From an uncultured Sutterella sp. (GTDB lineage: Bacteria > Pseudomonadota > Gammaproteobacteria > Burkholderiales > Burkholderiaceae_F): 12,415 nucleotides of DNA. Both the position numbers and the translations under genes were made by a program. Under the pieces are notes generated by a model, which did not search any database, was not told the DNA's origin, and saw only the letters and a list, made by a program, of their open reading frames with translations. Each line of letters begins with the position of its first letter. The first letter of the stretch is position 1. The DNA lies in NCBI GenBank assembly GCA_902477615.1, contig CABSHY010000017.1:1-12415 (forward strand). Reading direction: 5' to 3'. This document shows positions 1 through 8,141 of the stretch, piece after piece.

Positions 1-293
1 AAGTGCTCATGTAGGGGCCCGAAAGCGACTAATCCTCTCGTTTTCAAATAATCAAAATTACCTAACTCACAGCATTTATCAACGATTTCTCGACAATTTG
101 TGCGATTTTTTCTTATTTTTTCTGTTTCTTGATTAAGTTGCCGAAGTTTCCAACATCCATAAACTTCTCCCTAATGCACCCGATGAGGCGCAAGAGCCAA
201 AACAAATGAGAGACTGCTTTTGTGCTAAGCGACTTCAGAGGAAAAGTGTTTTAACGATTAACTTTTGAAAGAGCTCTTTCTAAGGAGAACAAG
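1..293. other. AT-rich non-coding leader upstream of the binding-protein gene
   Basis: I see no credible coding region on either strand here. The stretch from about 40 to 170 is rich in A and T with several poly-T runs, as expected of a promoter region, but I could not find a well-spaced -35/-10 pair that I would defend. Near the gene the region holds a perfect 14-base palindrome (267-280) and a strong ribosome binding site, AAGGAGA at 282-288. The left end may carry the tail of whatever lies outside the window, but nothing identifies it. Confidence 0.5.
267..280. promoter_or_regulatory. 14-base perfect palindrome next to the ribosome binding site
   Basis: The sequence GAAAGAGCTCTTTC is its own reverse complement. 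It ends one base before the AAGGAGA ribosome binding site of the binding-protein gene. As DNA it could be a dimeric regulator's operator; as RNA it could fold into a five-pair stem with an AGCU loop beside the Shine-Dalgarno sequence. A 14-base palindrome can also occur by chance in AT-rich DNA, so any regulatory role is inference. Confidence 0.3.
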
Positions 294-1037
294 ATGAAGC
301 TCAAGTTACATACCGCATTGTTGGCCGCCGTTGTTGCATCAGTAGGTTTTTCCTCAGTGGCGAGCGCCCAAAAGGTTTATCAAGTGGGCTCCAATATGGC
401 TTTTGCCCCCTTTGAGTTTGTTGAAAACGGTAAACCTGCCGGTTTTGATATGGAATTGATTACGGCGATTATGAAGAGTCAAGGCTACGAAGTCGAACTC
501 AACAATTTGCCTTTTGACGGCCTTATTCCGGCTCTTCAAGCAGGGACGATTGATATCGCAATGTCCGGTATGACGATTACGGAAGCTCGTAAGAAACGCA
601 TCTACTTCTCTGAACCTTATTACGATAACGGTTTGGTCGTAATGATTCGTTCTGCTGACAAGAATAAATATGCAAAGATCGATGACGTCAAGGGTGTGAC
701 GCTTTGCGCTCAAATTGGTACGACGGGTGCCATCACGGCTCAAAAGATGAGTGGCAAGAAGGTGAAACTCTTCAACAACGGTCCTGAAGCTTTCTTGGAA
801 CTCAATAACAAGGGTTGTGAAGCCGTTATTCACGATAAGCCCGTGGTTAACTACTACGTTGCCAAACGTGGTGGTAAGGGTCTTGTCGTGTTGCCGGGCC
901 AACTCAATAGCGAAAAGACCGGTATTGCCATCATGAAGGGCAATGACAAACTTTTGAAGATTGTTAATGACGGTCTTAAAAAGGTTAAGGCCAACGGTGA
1001 GTACGATCGCCTCTACAAGAAGTGGTTCGGCCAATAA
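294..1037 (+). CDS. Periplasmic amino-acid ABC transporter substrate-binding protein
   Basis: This 247-residue protein belongs to the SBP_bac_3 family (GlnH/ArtJ/HisJ-like). It captures an amino acid in the periplasm and delivers it to an ABC permease. The start has a strong AAGGAGA site five bases upstream. A signal peptide occupies residues 1-25 (KLK, hydrophobic core, ASA before Gln26). The family core is clear: NMAFAPFEF (34-42), SGMTITEARKKRIYFSEPYY (91-110), GTTGA (142-146) and HDKPVVNYY (180-188). By family analogy Arg99 would bind the ligand carboxylate and Asp181 the amino group. There is no lipobox, so it should be soluble. Two cysteines (138 and 175) lie in the second lobe and could form a disulfide. 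No permease or ATPase gene follows; a terminator closes the unit, so it is an orphan binding protein here. The ligand cannot be assigned safely; a polar or basic amino acid is my guess. Confidence 0.93.
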   Translation: MKLKLHTALLAAVVASVGFSSVASAQKVYQVGSNMAFAPFEFVENGKPAGFDMELITAIMKSQGYEVELNNLPFDGLIPALQAGTIDIAMSGMTITEARKKRIYFSEPYYDNGLVVMIRSADKNKYAKIDDVKGVTLCAQIGTTGAITAQKMSGKKVKLFNNGPEAFLELNNKGCEAVIHDKPVVNYYVAKRGGKGLVVLPGQLNSEKTGIAIMKGNDKLLKIVNDGLKKVKANGEYDRLYKKWFGQ

Positions 1038-1051
1038 TCACGAGTGGTAAG

Positions 1052-1095
1052 AAAAATGCCAAATAGATTGAAAAATCAACTATTTGGCATTTTTT
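1052..1095. terminator. Two-way rho-independent terminator between convergent genes
   Basis: AAAAATGCCAAATAG pairs with CTATTTGGCATTTTT; past a single bulged A the stem continues as TTGA/TCAA closed by an AAAA loop. The A-run on the left and T-run on the right make it usable in both directions. It lies 15 bases after the stop of the binding-protein gene and 15 bases from the stop of the convergent P1 peptidase gene, so it probably ends both transcripts. Confidence 0.9.
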
Positions 1096-1109
1096 GTAAT
1101 TGGAAAAAA

Positions 1110-2192
1110 TTAAGCAAGCTTGTTGTGCTTTTTAACCATTTCCATCACTTGATCAATCGGTAAACCCTTAATGACCTTACCGTTATAGGTGGGGGTGTCT
1201 TCACCGGCAAAAAGGGAATTAATGATGGCTTCTTCCGTGGCTTCGATCGTCGCCATAAAGATCGGCGTCATGTCATCGTTGCGAACCACTTCCATGGCTT
1301 GCTTTTGCAAGGCTTCGGCCTTATGCGGGATACGCATGGCTTTATTGGTGGAGAAGGCAACAACAAAGTCACCGGAACCGTTAGAGGCAACGCCGCCGGA
1401 TTTGGCCAAACCCATAAAAGCGCGTTTGGCAACGCGTTCAAGGTTACGGGCTTCAAGCGGAGCGTCGGTAGCCACAATCATCATGATGGAGCCGTCTGCG
1501 CACTCCAATTCTTTTTGATAGGGATAGCCACCCAAGGCACGACCGACTTCAACCCCATTGACGTTTAAAAGACCGCCGAAGTTGGACTGAACGAGAACGC
1601 CGATGGTGTAGCCGCCCATGTTGTCTGGCAACTTACGAGAGGCCGTACCGATACCGCCCTTAAAGTTAAAGGCTTTGGTACCCGTGCCGGCACCTACGCC
1701 ACCTTCTTCCACGGGACCGCTCTTGGCGTTTTCAAGAGCAGCGCGAACGTGTTCGGGCTTGACAAAGCGAGCACGGATGTCGTTAATCGTGCCGTCGTTG
1801 GTTTCGCCCACAAGGCAGTTAATCGAGCGCACATCATCGTTATCTTCAAACGCAAACGTGTAATCAATGAGGCCATCAATGGCGCTTGCCAAATTCAACG
1901 TATTCGTTAAAACGATCGGCGTTTCAAGGTTACCCAATTCTTTGACTTGCGGGTAGCCCACCATTTTGCCAAAGGCATTGCCCAAGAAAATGCCGCAAGG
2001 CACCTTGTTTTTAAAGATATTTTCAGAGTGAGGGATGATGGCCGTGACGCCCGTACGCATACCGACAGAATCATCAATTAACGTGGTTTGACCCACGAGG
2101 ACACCGTCAACGTCGGTAATGGCATTGTGGGTACCGGTTTTCAAAACACCGATTTCAATACCCAGTTCACGAGGACGTAATTTTTTGGTCAT
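1110..2192 (-). CDS. P1-family self-cleaving aminopeptidase (DmpA/BapA-like)
   Basis: This 360-residue protein belongs to peptidase family P1, the L-aminopeptidase/D-esterase (DmpA) and beta-peptidyl aminopeptidase group, which splits itself into two chains to become active. The self-cleavage site is visible as DGSIMMIVATDAPL: Gly234-Ser235, with Ser235 the new N-terminal nucleophile. VQSNFG (201-206) supplies the oxyanion-hole Asn204. Other family signatures are ITDVDGVLVGQTT (25-37) and GGVGAGTGTKAFNFKGGIGT (164-183). I start at the ATG at 2192 because AGGAGA lies six bases upstream (2199-2204) and residues from MTKKLRPREL onward look like the family; the open frame extends to 2303 but that part overlaps the valS terminator. 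No signal peptide is seen, so it is probably cytoplasmic. The valS terminator separates it from the upstream operon. The natural substrate (small peptides, D-amino-acid amides or beta-peptides) cannot be told from sequence. Confidence 0.9.
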   Translation of the reverse strand: MTKKLRPRELGIEIGVLKTGTHNAITDVDGVLVGQTTLIDDSVGMRTGVTAIIPHSENIFKNKVPCGIFLGNAFGKMVGYPQVKELGNLETPIVLTNTLNLASAIDGLIDYTFAFEDNDDVRSINCLVGETNDGTINDIRARFVKPEHVRAALENAKSGPVEEGGVGAGTGTKAFNFKGGIGTASRKLPDNMGGYTIGVLVQSNFGGLLNVNGVEVGRALGGYPYQKELECADGSIMMIVATDAPLEARNLERVAKRAFMGLAKSGGVASNGSGDFVVAFSTNKAMRIPHKAEALQKQAMEVVRNDDMTPIFMATIEATEEAIINSLFAGEDTPTYNGKVIKGLPIDQVMEMVKKHNKLA

Positions 2193-2283
2193 CTTCTCTC
2201 TCCTAAAGAAAAATATGGAACGGTTCAATGTAACACTTTTTGCAAGAGAGTTCGCAAAAATAAGGGTAAAAACGGAGGGCAAG

Positions 2284-2318
2284 AAAAAGCCCGAAATCGA
2301 CATTTGACTTCGGGCTTT
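2284..2318 (-). terminator. Rho-independent terminator after valS
   Basis: Read on the minus strand, AAAGCCCGAA pairs with TTCGGGCTTT around a 13-base loop and is followed by CTTTTTCTT. It begins 18 bases past the valS stop codon and lies well upstream of the P1 peptidase start, so it ends the pepA-holC-valS transcript. Confidence 0.88.
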
Positions 2319-2335
2319 AAGCAGAAACCTAAAGA

Positions 2336-5164
2336 TTAGGCTTTGGGCAACTTGGCCAATTGTTCGTTGACCTTTTCCAAGAGCTTGGTGAAGCTTTCCA
2401 AACGTTCACGTTCTTGAGCAACCACGGCTTCGGGGGCCTTGGAAACGAAACGTTCGTTACCAAGTTTGCCTTGGGCCTTCTTGATTTCGCCTTCAAGACG
2501 CGTGGCTTCCTTCGTTAAACGAGCGCGTTCGGCTTCAACGTCAATTTCCACCACGAGCATGAGCTTGTAGTCATCAACGATCGCCACAGGAGCGATAGAG
2601 CCTTCGGCAGCCTTATTGATGTTGTCCGTGATTTCAACTTCAGCAATACGAGCCAAGTGCTTGATGTACGGAGCAACCGTTTCAAGCATTTCGCTATTGC
2701 CTTCGACCACCAAGGGCACGCGTTGAGAGGGAGACAATTCCATTTCACCGCGCAAGTTACGGATGGCGTCAATCATGGCTTGCGTGAGCTTCATCTTTTG
2801 AACAGCATCGCCCGTATCTTGAGCAAACGTGGCCGTCGGATAATCTTGAATCATGATGGAGGTTTCTTCTGCCTCTTGGCGCGTACCGGCAACGGTACTG
2901 ACCTTTTGCCACAATTCTTCCGTGATAAACGGAATGATCGGGTGAGCCAAACGCAACACCGCTTCCAAGACCGTGATCAAGGTATGGCGCGTTGCACGTT
3001 GTTGGGCTTCGTTACCGTTATTTAATTGGACCTTGGTCAATTCCAAGTACCAGTCACAGTACGTGTCCCAAACGAAGGAATAGATGGCGTTGGCAGCATT
3101 ATCCAAGCGCCATTCGGCAAAGGCCTTTTCCACTTCGTTGATCGTGCGATCGAGTTCGGACAAAATCCATTGATCAACGAAACTCAATTCCATCGTCTTA
3201 TCTTCGCCCAAGCCGCAATCCTTGCCTTGAACGTTCATCAACACAAAGCGCGTGGCGTTCCAGAGCTTGTTGCAGAAGTTACGATAACCTTCGGCACGGC
3301 GCGTATCAAAGTTGATGTTGCGACCGAGCGTAGCGAAAGCAGCCATCGTAAAGCGCAAAGCGTCAGCGCCATGCATAGCGATACCGTTGGGATAGTTCTT
3401 GCGCAACTTGGCTTCAACGATCGGAGCCTTTTCAGGTTGACGCAAGCCACGGGTGTTTTTCACGACCAAGCTTTCGAGATCGATCCCGTCCATGATGTCC
3501 AAGGGGTCAAGGGTGTTACCTTCACTCTTAGACATTTTGTTGCCTTCGGCGTCACGTACCAAACCGTGCAAGTACACACCCTTAAACGGAACACGACCGG
3601 TGAAGTAGCGCGTCATCATGACCATACGAGCCACCCAGAAGAAGATGATGTCGTAACCGGTCACAAGCATGGAGCTCGGCAAGAAGAGGTCATAGCCCTT
3701 TTCGCTCATCGTCTTTTCATCAGGCCAGCCCATCGTGGAGAAGGGGACCATGGCAGAAGAGAACCACGTATCCAAGACGTCTTCGTCACGGGTGAGCTTC
3801 ACACCGGCACCGGCTTGAGCTTGGGCTTCTTCTTCATTGTGAGCAACGTAAACGTTACCGGCTTCGTCGTACCAAGCCGGGATTTGGTGACCCCACCAAA
3901 GTTGGCGAGACAAGCACCAGTCTTGTAAGTTTTCCAACCATTGACGGTAAACACCACGCCATTCCTTCGGTTGAATGTTCACTTCACCGGATTCAACAGC
4001 TTCAAGACCGATTTCACCAATGGACTTACCGGGGAATTGAGCCGTTTCGGGAGCGGGCTTGGTCATGGCCATGTACCATTGTTCGCTCAACATCGGTTCA
4101 ACCACTTCATTGGTACGCGTCACACGCGGCACCATGTGCTTGTGCTTCTTAACAGCCACCAAAAGACCGCAGGCTTCCAAGTCAGCCACACAAGCCTTAC
4201 GGCATTCGTAGCGATCCATGCCTTGGTACTTAGCCGGCACGTTTTCATTCATTTTGGCTGTCTTCGTTAAGACGCTCATCGGTTCCAAATTGTGACGTTG
4301 GCCAACGGCAAAGTCATTGAAGTCATGAGCAGGCGTAATTTTCACGCAACCGGAACCAAACTCGCGATCCACGTATTCGTCAGCAATCACCGGGATTTCA
4401 CGATCGCACAACGGAAGCTTGAGCATCTTGCCCACCAAGTGCTTGTAGCGTTCATCTTCGGGGTGAACGGCTACGGCTTGGTCACCGAAAAGCGTTTCAG
4501 GACGAGTGGTAGCAACCACCACGCCTTCACTGCCGTCAGCGGCCGGATAACGAATTTCCCAAAGATGACCGTCTTCTTCAACGCTTTCAACTTCCAAGTC
4601 GCTCACTGCGCTTTGCAATTTGGAGTCCCAGTTCACCAAACGCTTGCCGCGGTAGATCAAACCGTCGTTATATAAACGAACGAACGTTTCCACAACGACC
4701 TTAGAGAGGTTGTCGTCCATCGTGAAGTAGAGGCGATCCCAGTCAACAGAGTCGCCCATACGACGCATTTGTTGCAAAATCGTGCCACCGGAGAACTTTT
4801 GCCATTCCCAAATCTTGGCGATGAAGTCTTCGCGGTTCATGTCACGACGGGAGAGACCTTGTTTTTCCAATTGGCGTTCAACCACGATTTGCGTGGCGAT
4901 ACCGGCATGGTCCGTACCCGGAACCCAAGTCGTGTTGTAGCCCTTCATACGGTGGAAACGCACGAGCGTATCCATCACCGTTTGGTTAAAGGCGTGACCC
5001 ATGTGCAAAATCCCCGTAATGTTGGGCGGGGGCAATTGCACGGCAAAGCTGGGCTTAGACGGATCGAGTTTGGCCTTAAAGTAGCCACGTTGTTCCCAAA
5101 TGGGATACCAGCGTTTTTCGATTTCCGCCGGTTCAAAGCTCTTGGAAAGTTCTTCAGTCATCAT
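2336..5164 (-). CDS. valS: Valine--tRNA ligase
   Basis: This 942-residue class I synthetase charges tRNA-Val with valine in the cytoplasm; it is close to the usual bacterial length (about 950). Visible parts in order: the ATP-binding HIGH-type motif HMGH (54-57) after PPPNITGIL; the CP1 editing domain, with [10 protein letters not shown] (219-228) and TPAHDFND (277-284), which hydrolyses mischarged threonine; [17 protein letters not shown] (415-431); KMSKS (543-547); an alpha-helical anticodon-binding domain at about 660-800; and a C-terminal coiled-coil arm (about 875-940, rich in E, K, R, L) typical of ValRS. The first two codons are both ATG (5164 and 5161), so the true start could be either. 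The ribosome binding site is weak (AAGAAAAG). It is the last gene of the pepA operon, 38 bases after the unknown small gene, and is followed by a terminator. Confidence 0.98.
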   Translation of the reverse strand: MMTEELSKSFEPAEIEKRWYPIWEQRGYFKAKLDPSKPSFAVQLPPPNITGILHMGHAFNQTVMDTLVRFHRMKGYNTTWVPGTDHAGIATQIVVERQLEKQGLSRRDMNREDFIAKIWEWQKFSGGTILQQMRRMGDSVDWDRLYFTMDDNLSKVVVETFVRLYNDGLIYRGKRLVNWDSKLQSAVSDLEVESVEEDGHLWEIRYPAADGSEGVVVATTRPETLFGDQAVAVHPEDERYKHLVGKMLKLPLCDREIPVIADEYVDREFGSGCVKITPAHDFNDFAVGQRHNLEPMSVLTKTAKMNENVPAKYQGMDRYECRKACVADLEACGLLVAVKKHKHMVPRVTRTNEVVEPMLSEQWYMAMTKPAPETAQFPGKSIGEIGLEAVESGEVNIQPKEWRGVYRQWLENLQDWCLSRQLWWGHQIPAWYDEAGNVYVAHNEEEAQAQAGAGVKLTRDEDVLDTWFSSAMVPFSTMGWPDEKTMSEKGYDLFLPSSMLVTGYDIIFFWVARMVMMTRYFTGRVPFKGVYLHGLVRDAEGNKMSKSEGNTLDPLDIMDGIDLESLVVKNTRGLRQPEKAPIVEAKLRKNYPNGIAMHGADALRFTMAAFATLGRNINFDTRRAEGYRNFCNKLWNATRFVLMNVQGKDCGLGEDKTMELSFVDQWILSELDRTINEVEKAFAEWRLDNAANAIYSFVWDTYCDWYLELTKVQLNNGNEAQQRATRHTLITVLEAVLRLAHPIIPFITEELWQKVSTVAGTRQEAEETSIMIQDYPTATFAQDTGDAVQKMKLTQAMIDAIRNLRGEMELSPSQRVPLVVEGNSEMLETVAPYIKHLARIAEVEITDNINKAAEGSIAPVAIVDDYKLMLVVEIDVEAERARLTKEATRLEGEIKKAQGKLGNERFVSKAPEAVVAQERERLESFTKLLEKVNEQLAKLPKA

Positions 5165-5202
5165 TTCGTACTTTTCTTTTTAAATAAGTGAAACAGTTCA
5201 TT

Positions 5203-5574
5203 TTAACCGAGATTTTGTTCTCGGATAATTTTTTGGGTTTCCGTGCGCACCGATTCAAGAATCAATGCGTTGAGTTGATTGTTCAAGTCATTTCTCATGC
5301 ATTGATAAGAATTATTTAACGCCATGGAAAGAACATCATCAAGTTGTGCGCTCACTTGTTGGCAAATGGCCGGTGCAATGCGTTGCGTAATTTCAGCAAT
5401 CAATTGCTCCTTATCAACTTGCGGGGCGGCAGGTGTGACAGGCGCACTTTGCACCACCGGGACGCGTTCAATGACGCGACTTAATTGCTCCCAAGAGACC
5501 TTCACTCGATCTTTGAGCACGGGAATGTCATCACGAGGGGCGATGGTGGGTTCTTTTCTCAATAAGTTATCCAT
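5203..5574 (-). CDS. Conserved small protein of unknown function between holC and valS
   Basis: This 123-residue protein has no assigned function. Its start codon overlaps the holC stop by one base (TAATG), indicating translational coupling. The N-terminus has a short conserved-looking motif (DDIPVLKDRV, 15-24), then a proline/alanine-rich linker (about 37-53), then a helical C-terminal half with heptad-like spacing (about 54-120) that could form a coiled coil. No signal peptide or membrane segment is seen. From memory, many Burkholderiales have a short gene in this exact slot with an N-terminal IPxL-type motif (DUF2486-like), and this looks like a divergent member; I could not test that. Its position beside the Pol III chi subunit may hint at a role near replication, but it may simply be a housekeeping passenger. 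Confidence 0.8.
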   Translation of the reverse strand: MDNLLRKEPTIAPRDDIPVLKDRVKVSWEQLSRVIERVPVVQSAPVTPAAPQVDKEQLIAEITQRIAPAICQQVSAQLDDVLSMALNNSYQCMRNDLNNQLNALILESVRTETQKIIREQNLG

Positions 5575-6014
5575 TATTCCTGTGCTCCTTGATCATGAGC
5601 GATGGGGTTAAGCCCTTGACTGCGATAAAACTTAAAACGTTCTCGAGCAGCGACTTTTTCATTTTCGTTGGGAGGAACAATGTCAAAAACTCGACCGTAA
5701 CGCTCAAAAAGCGAACGATAATTGTTGGGTAATTGATCATCGAGCAACACTAAAACGTCACGAGCAGGTAAGAGTTCCTCGTCGTTGGCGTAAACAATGG
5801 GCGTTTCTGCGGCGAGCGGATCCGTTGCATGCACGTGCGGATAAAAACCCGTCGGGTCAAAGCTCCAAAGTTGACGGCTAAAAAATTCAAGTTTATTGGC
5901 GTCTTTAGCCCACACGGCTATGGTCATGTTCATGGAACGCGCCTTGCGGATCAATCGACAGGCGTAGCTGGAGCGATTGGGGACGTTAAAGTGAAAATCG
6001 ATGCGTTGTGCCAT
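5574..6014 (-). CDS. holC: DNA polymerase III subunit chi
   Basis: This 146-residue protein matches the HolC family in length and layout. Chi binds psi in the clamp-loader complex and contacts single-strand DNA-binding protein, linking the replisome to SSB-coated lagging strand. Family signs are the opening RIDFHFNVPNRSSYACRLIRK, the WAKDANKLEFFSRQLWSF segment (35-52), FYPHV (57-61), PIVYAND (72-78) and the LFERYGRVFDIVP stretch near 103-115. It starts six bases after the pepA stop codon with little room for a ribosome binding site, so it is probably coupled to pepA, and its stop overlaps the next start. The pepA-holC pairing supports the call. The last dozen residues are poorly conserved by eye. 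I see no psi (holD) gene, which is expected because psi is often absent or unrecognised outside gammaproteobacteria. Confidence 0.93.
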   Translation of the reverse strand: MAQRIDFHFNVPNRSSYACRLIRKARSMNMTIAVWAKDANKLEFFSRQLWSFDPTGFYPHVHATDPLAAETPIVYANDEELLPARDVLVLLDDQLPNNYRSLFERYGRVFDIVPPNENEKVAARERFKFYRSQGLNPIAHDQGAQE

Positions 6015-6020
6015 GGCAAT

Positions 6021-7499
6021 TTACTCGGTGCGGGTGTGAGCGAGTTGATGTAACCACGTTACCAACAGAGGAACGGGGCGTGCCGTGCTTTTGCCCATTG
6101 TGCCACCCGTGTTGGCAGTGCCTGCAACATCCAAGTGTGCCCATGGCATTTCGTCATCAATGAATTTGGCTAAGAAGGTGGCGGCAATCGGTGCGCCGGC
6201 TTTACCGCGCGGGCCAATATTGGCAATGTCGGCGACATTGCTCTTAATCATGCTCTTGTACTTACCGTTAAAGGGGAGTGCCCAAACAACATCCATGGAA
6301 ACGTCAGCGGCCAATTCGAGCGAATCGCACAAAATCGGGTCGTTGACAAAAAGGCCGTTATAGACGTCACCTAAGCTCACAACGCACGCACCCGTTAAGG
6401 TCGCCACGTCAACAATGCTTTGCGGTTCATAGCGCTTAGCGTAAGTAAGGGCGTCGGCCAAAATCAAGCGACCTTCGGCATCGGTGTTAAGCACTTCAAC
6501 GGTGAGGCCCGAGAGCGTCTTGATGACGTCTGAGGGCTTAATAGCGTTGGCGTCAGGCAGGTTTTCGCAAGCTGGCACCAAAGCGATCACGTTAATCGGT
6601 AACTTCATGAGCGCGGCTGCATGAACGCTTGCTAAGACGGCGGCAGCGCCACACATGTCGTACTTCATCTCATGCATGCTGGAGCCAGGTTTTAAGCAAA
6701 GGCCGCCGGCATCCAACGTGATACCCTTACCCACTAAGCACACCGGAGCTTCATCTTTTTGGCCTCCCATGTAGTGCACTTCGATAAAGTGGGGTTCGAC
6801 GACAGAGCCTTGAGAGACAGACAAGAAACTCGTCATTCCGATTTTTTCAATGGCTTTGCGATTGTGAACCTTCACCGTCACGTTTTTATTCGATTTGTAG
6901 GATTTGGCGATCTCAGCTAAGAAAGCAGGGGTGCACGTATTGGGCGGCAAGTTTCCTAACCACTTGGCCTCATTCATGGCGTGCCCAATCGTTTCACCTA
7001 AATGCAAGGCTTCAGCAAAGTCTTCACCCTTTTCATTGAGGATAAAAACGACTTTTCGCTTATCTTTTTCGTTGATATCGGCTTCACGTAAAGGTTCTTG
7101 CAACGTCGTTGCACAGATGGCCATGTGCATCAAGGTCCAGGAAAAACTGCGTTCTTGGCAACCCCAACCGGCAACATCAACGGCAATCGTTTCACCGCGA
7201 ACGCTCTTGATTGCTTGCGTGAAGGCTTTAATAAAAGCGTCTTCATCGTAGTCACTCGATTCACCTAAACCGACAAAAAGAACTTCGCGAGCTTTAACGT
7301 TTTTAAGATTGCGCAAGGAAAGCGTTTCACCGACTTTTGCCGTGAACTCTTTGTGCTTGATGATGTCAGCTAAAACACCCTCGTTGGCTTCATCGATTTG
7401 ATGAGCCATTTCAGTTAAAAGGTGATCGGCAAAAACACCGACCAAAAGGGTGTTGGCTTTGAGTTTTTCAATGGATTGAGTACTTAAAGAAAATTCCAT
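6021..7499 (-). CDS. pepA: Leucyl aminopeptidase (M17), cytosol aminopeptidase
   Basis: This 492-residue protein is a family M17 leucyl aminopeptidase, a hexameric two-metal enzyme that removes N-terminal residues from peptides; in E. coli PepA also binds DNA. The signature NTDAEGRL is at 338-345. The expected metal ligands and active-site residues are present as Lys258, Asp263, Asp281, Asp340 and Glu342, with catalytic Lys270 and Arg344; each sits exactly 12 positions before its E. coli PepA counterpart as I recall the numbering. The N-terminal macrodomain-like part covers about 1-165. The metal loop reads ITLDAGGLCLKPG, with Ala and Cys where I expect Ser and Ile/Leu. The ATG at 7499 begins a typical MEFSLS start, but no clear Shine-Dalgarno is seen. 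It is the first gene of the operon with holC, the unknown small gene and valS. Confidence 0.97.
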   Translation of the reverse strand: MEFSLSTQSIEKLKANTLLVGVFADHLLTEMAHQIDEANEGVLADIIKHKEFTAKVGETLSLRNLKNVKAREVLFVGLGESSDYDEDAFIKAFTQAIKSVRGETIAVDVAGWGCQERSFSWTLMHMAICATTLQEPLREADINEKDKRKVVFILNEKGEDFAEALHLGETIGHAMNEAKWLGNLPPNTCTPAFLAEIAKSYKSNKNVTVKVHNRKAIEKIGMTSFLSVSQGSVVEPHFIEVHYMGGQKDEAPVCLVGKGITLDAGGLCLKPGSSMHEMKYDMCGAAAVLASVHAAALMKLPINVIALVPACENLPDANAIKPSDVIKTLSGLTVEVLNTDAEGRLILADALTYAKRYEPQSIVDVATLTGACVVSLGDVYNGLFVNDPILCDSLELAADVSMDVVWALPFNGKYKSMIKSNVADIANIGPRGKAGAPIAATFLAKFIDDEMPWAHLDVAGTANTGGTMGKSTARPVPLLVTWLHQLAHTRTE

Positions 7500-7680
7500 G
7501 GCGCAGTCTTCAATTTAATTGTTATTGACAATCTACTTATTTTAATGTTTTCAAAGGGATTTTCATAGCAAAACGAAGATGAAATTGTGTTGAATTTTCT
7601 CGTTTTTTGTGACGGAGTAAAGACAAAATCCTTATAATTGATCAAATGACTGTTGAAAGAATTTTAAGGAGTGAATTCAG
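7500..7680. other. Divergent intergenic region between pepA and the VOC gene
   Basis: This 181-base AT-rich stretch must hold the promoters for the leftward pepA operon and the rightward VOC gene. The rightward promoter is recognisable near 7609-7638. For pepA I see AT-rich candidates (for example TAAAAT on the minus strand near 7541-7546) but no matching -35 at a normal distance. No RNA gene or conserved riboswitch shape was recognised. Confidence 0.5.
7609..7638 (+). promoter_or_regulatory. Likely sigma-70 promoter of the VOC gene
   Basis: A perfect -10 box TATAAT lies at 7633-7638. Eighteen bases upstream is GTGACG (7609-7614), matching four of six -35 positions. Transcription would start near 7645, giving a leader of about 36 bases before the ATG at 7681, which has AAGGAG at 7666-7671. 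Confidence 0.55.
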
Positions 7681-8085
7681 ATGACTGATTACCCTAAATT
7701 ACGTTTATCTCGTCAAACCAGAGATATCGAATTGTTGTTGCCGTTTTATCGTGACGGTTTAGGCTTTGAAGTGCTCGATCGCAGTGAAAATGTGAACGGT
7801 ATGGATACCGTGCTTTTGGGCCATAAGCATTGGCCGTATCAATTTGAATTTGCTCAAGTGCGTGGTGCTGAAGATGCTCCTCGTGCCCCTTCGAGCGAAT
7901 ACTATCGCGTCTTTTGCATCGAAAGCGATGAACTTTGGACGATGTTGTTAGCCAACATGTTTGATGCCGGTGTTCCGCAAGTCACGCCCCCGTCTGCTTA
8001 CGTTAACGGCAAGTGGCCAAGCGTTGCTTACGAAGACGCTGACGGTTATCGTGTTGTTTTGGTTCACGGTCACTGGAAGAAGTAA
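7681..8085 (+). CDS. VOC-superfamily protein (glyoxalase/bleomycin-resistance fold), YycE-like
   Basis: This 134-residue protein has the two beta-alpha-beta-beta-beta modules of the vicinal-oxygen-chelate fold: module one starts at LRLSRQTRDIELLLPFYRDG and ends near QFEFAQV (about 6-60), module two runs from YYRVFCIE to YRVVLVHGH (about 74-131). The features LPFYRDGLGFEVL, PYQFEFAQ and YEDADGYRVVLVHG resemble Bacillus YycE-type proteins as I remember them. VOC proteins may be metal-dependent isomerases, dioxygenases or antibiotic-binding proteins; the ligand here is unknown and a metal site is not obvious (Glu/His positions are incomplete). It has a strong ribosome binding site nine bases upstream and its own promoter, and is followed by a hairpin terminator, so it can be transcribed alone. 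Confidence 0.85.
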   Translation: MTDYPKLRLSRQTRDIELLLPFYRDGLGFEVLDRSENVNGMDTVLLGHKHWPYQFEFAQVRGAEDAPRAPSSEYYRVFCIESDELWTMLLANMFDAGVPQVTPPSAYVNGKWPSVAYEDADGYRVVLVHGHWKK

Positions 8086-8101
8086 TTCGCTCTTCATGAT
8101 C

Positions 8102-8141
8102 AAAGCGCAGTCGGCCTGAATTTTCCGATCTGCGCTTTTCT
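8102..8141 (+). terminator. Hairpin terminator or attenuator between the VOC and GNAT genes
   Basis: AAAGCGCAG followed by TCGG pairs with CCGA and CTGCGCTTT, with one bulged T on the right arm, followed by the interrupted T-run TTTTCTTATTTTT. The hairpin is convincing. Only 18 bases separate it from the next ATG (8160), which leaves no room for a separate promoter, so partial read-through is the simplest way to express the following genes. Confidence 0.75.

Noticed and set aside
1..293. A riboswitch or ArgR-type operator in the leader of the binding-protein gene
   Set aside because: I could find no conserved riboswitch core and no pair of ARG-box-like 18-base palindromes; only the short palindrome at 267-280 stands out.
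354..1034. A long open frame on the minus strand opposite the binding-protein gene
   Set aside because: It mirrors a clearly real gene with signal peptide, ribosome binding site and family motifs. The antisense translation has no recognisable domain and lacks a good ribosome binding site, so it is a codon-usage shadow.
2193..2303. N-terminal extension of the P1 peptidase to 2303
   Set aside because: The extension overlaps the valS terminator and bears no family similarity; the ATG at 2192 has an ideal ribosome binding site.
3026..3928. A 300-codon open frame on the plus strand opposite valS
   Set aside because: It lies fully inside valS, reads as low-complexity H/F/V/T-rich protein and has no family features. 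The other plus-strand open frames across valS are of the same kind.
7525..7553. Perfect TTGACA at 7525-7530 as the -35 of a rightward promoter
   Set aside because: The hexamer at a 17-base distance is TTTTCA, a poor -10. The TATAAT at 7633 is the better candidate for the VOC gene.
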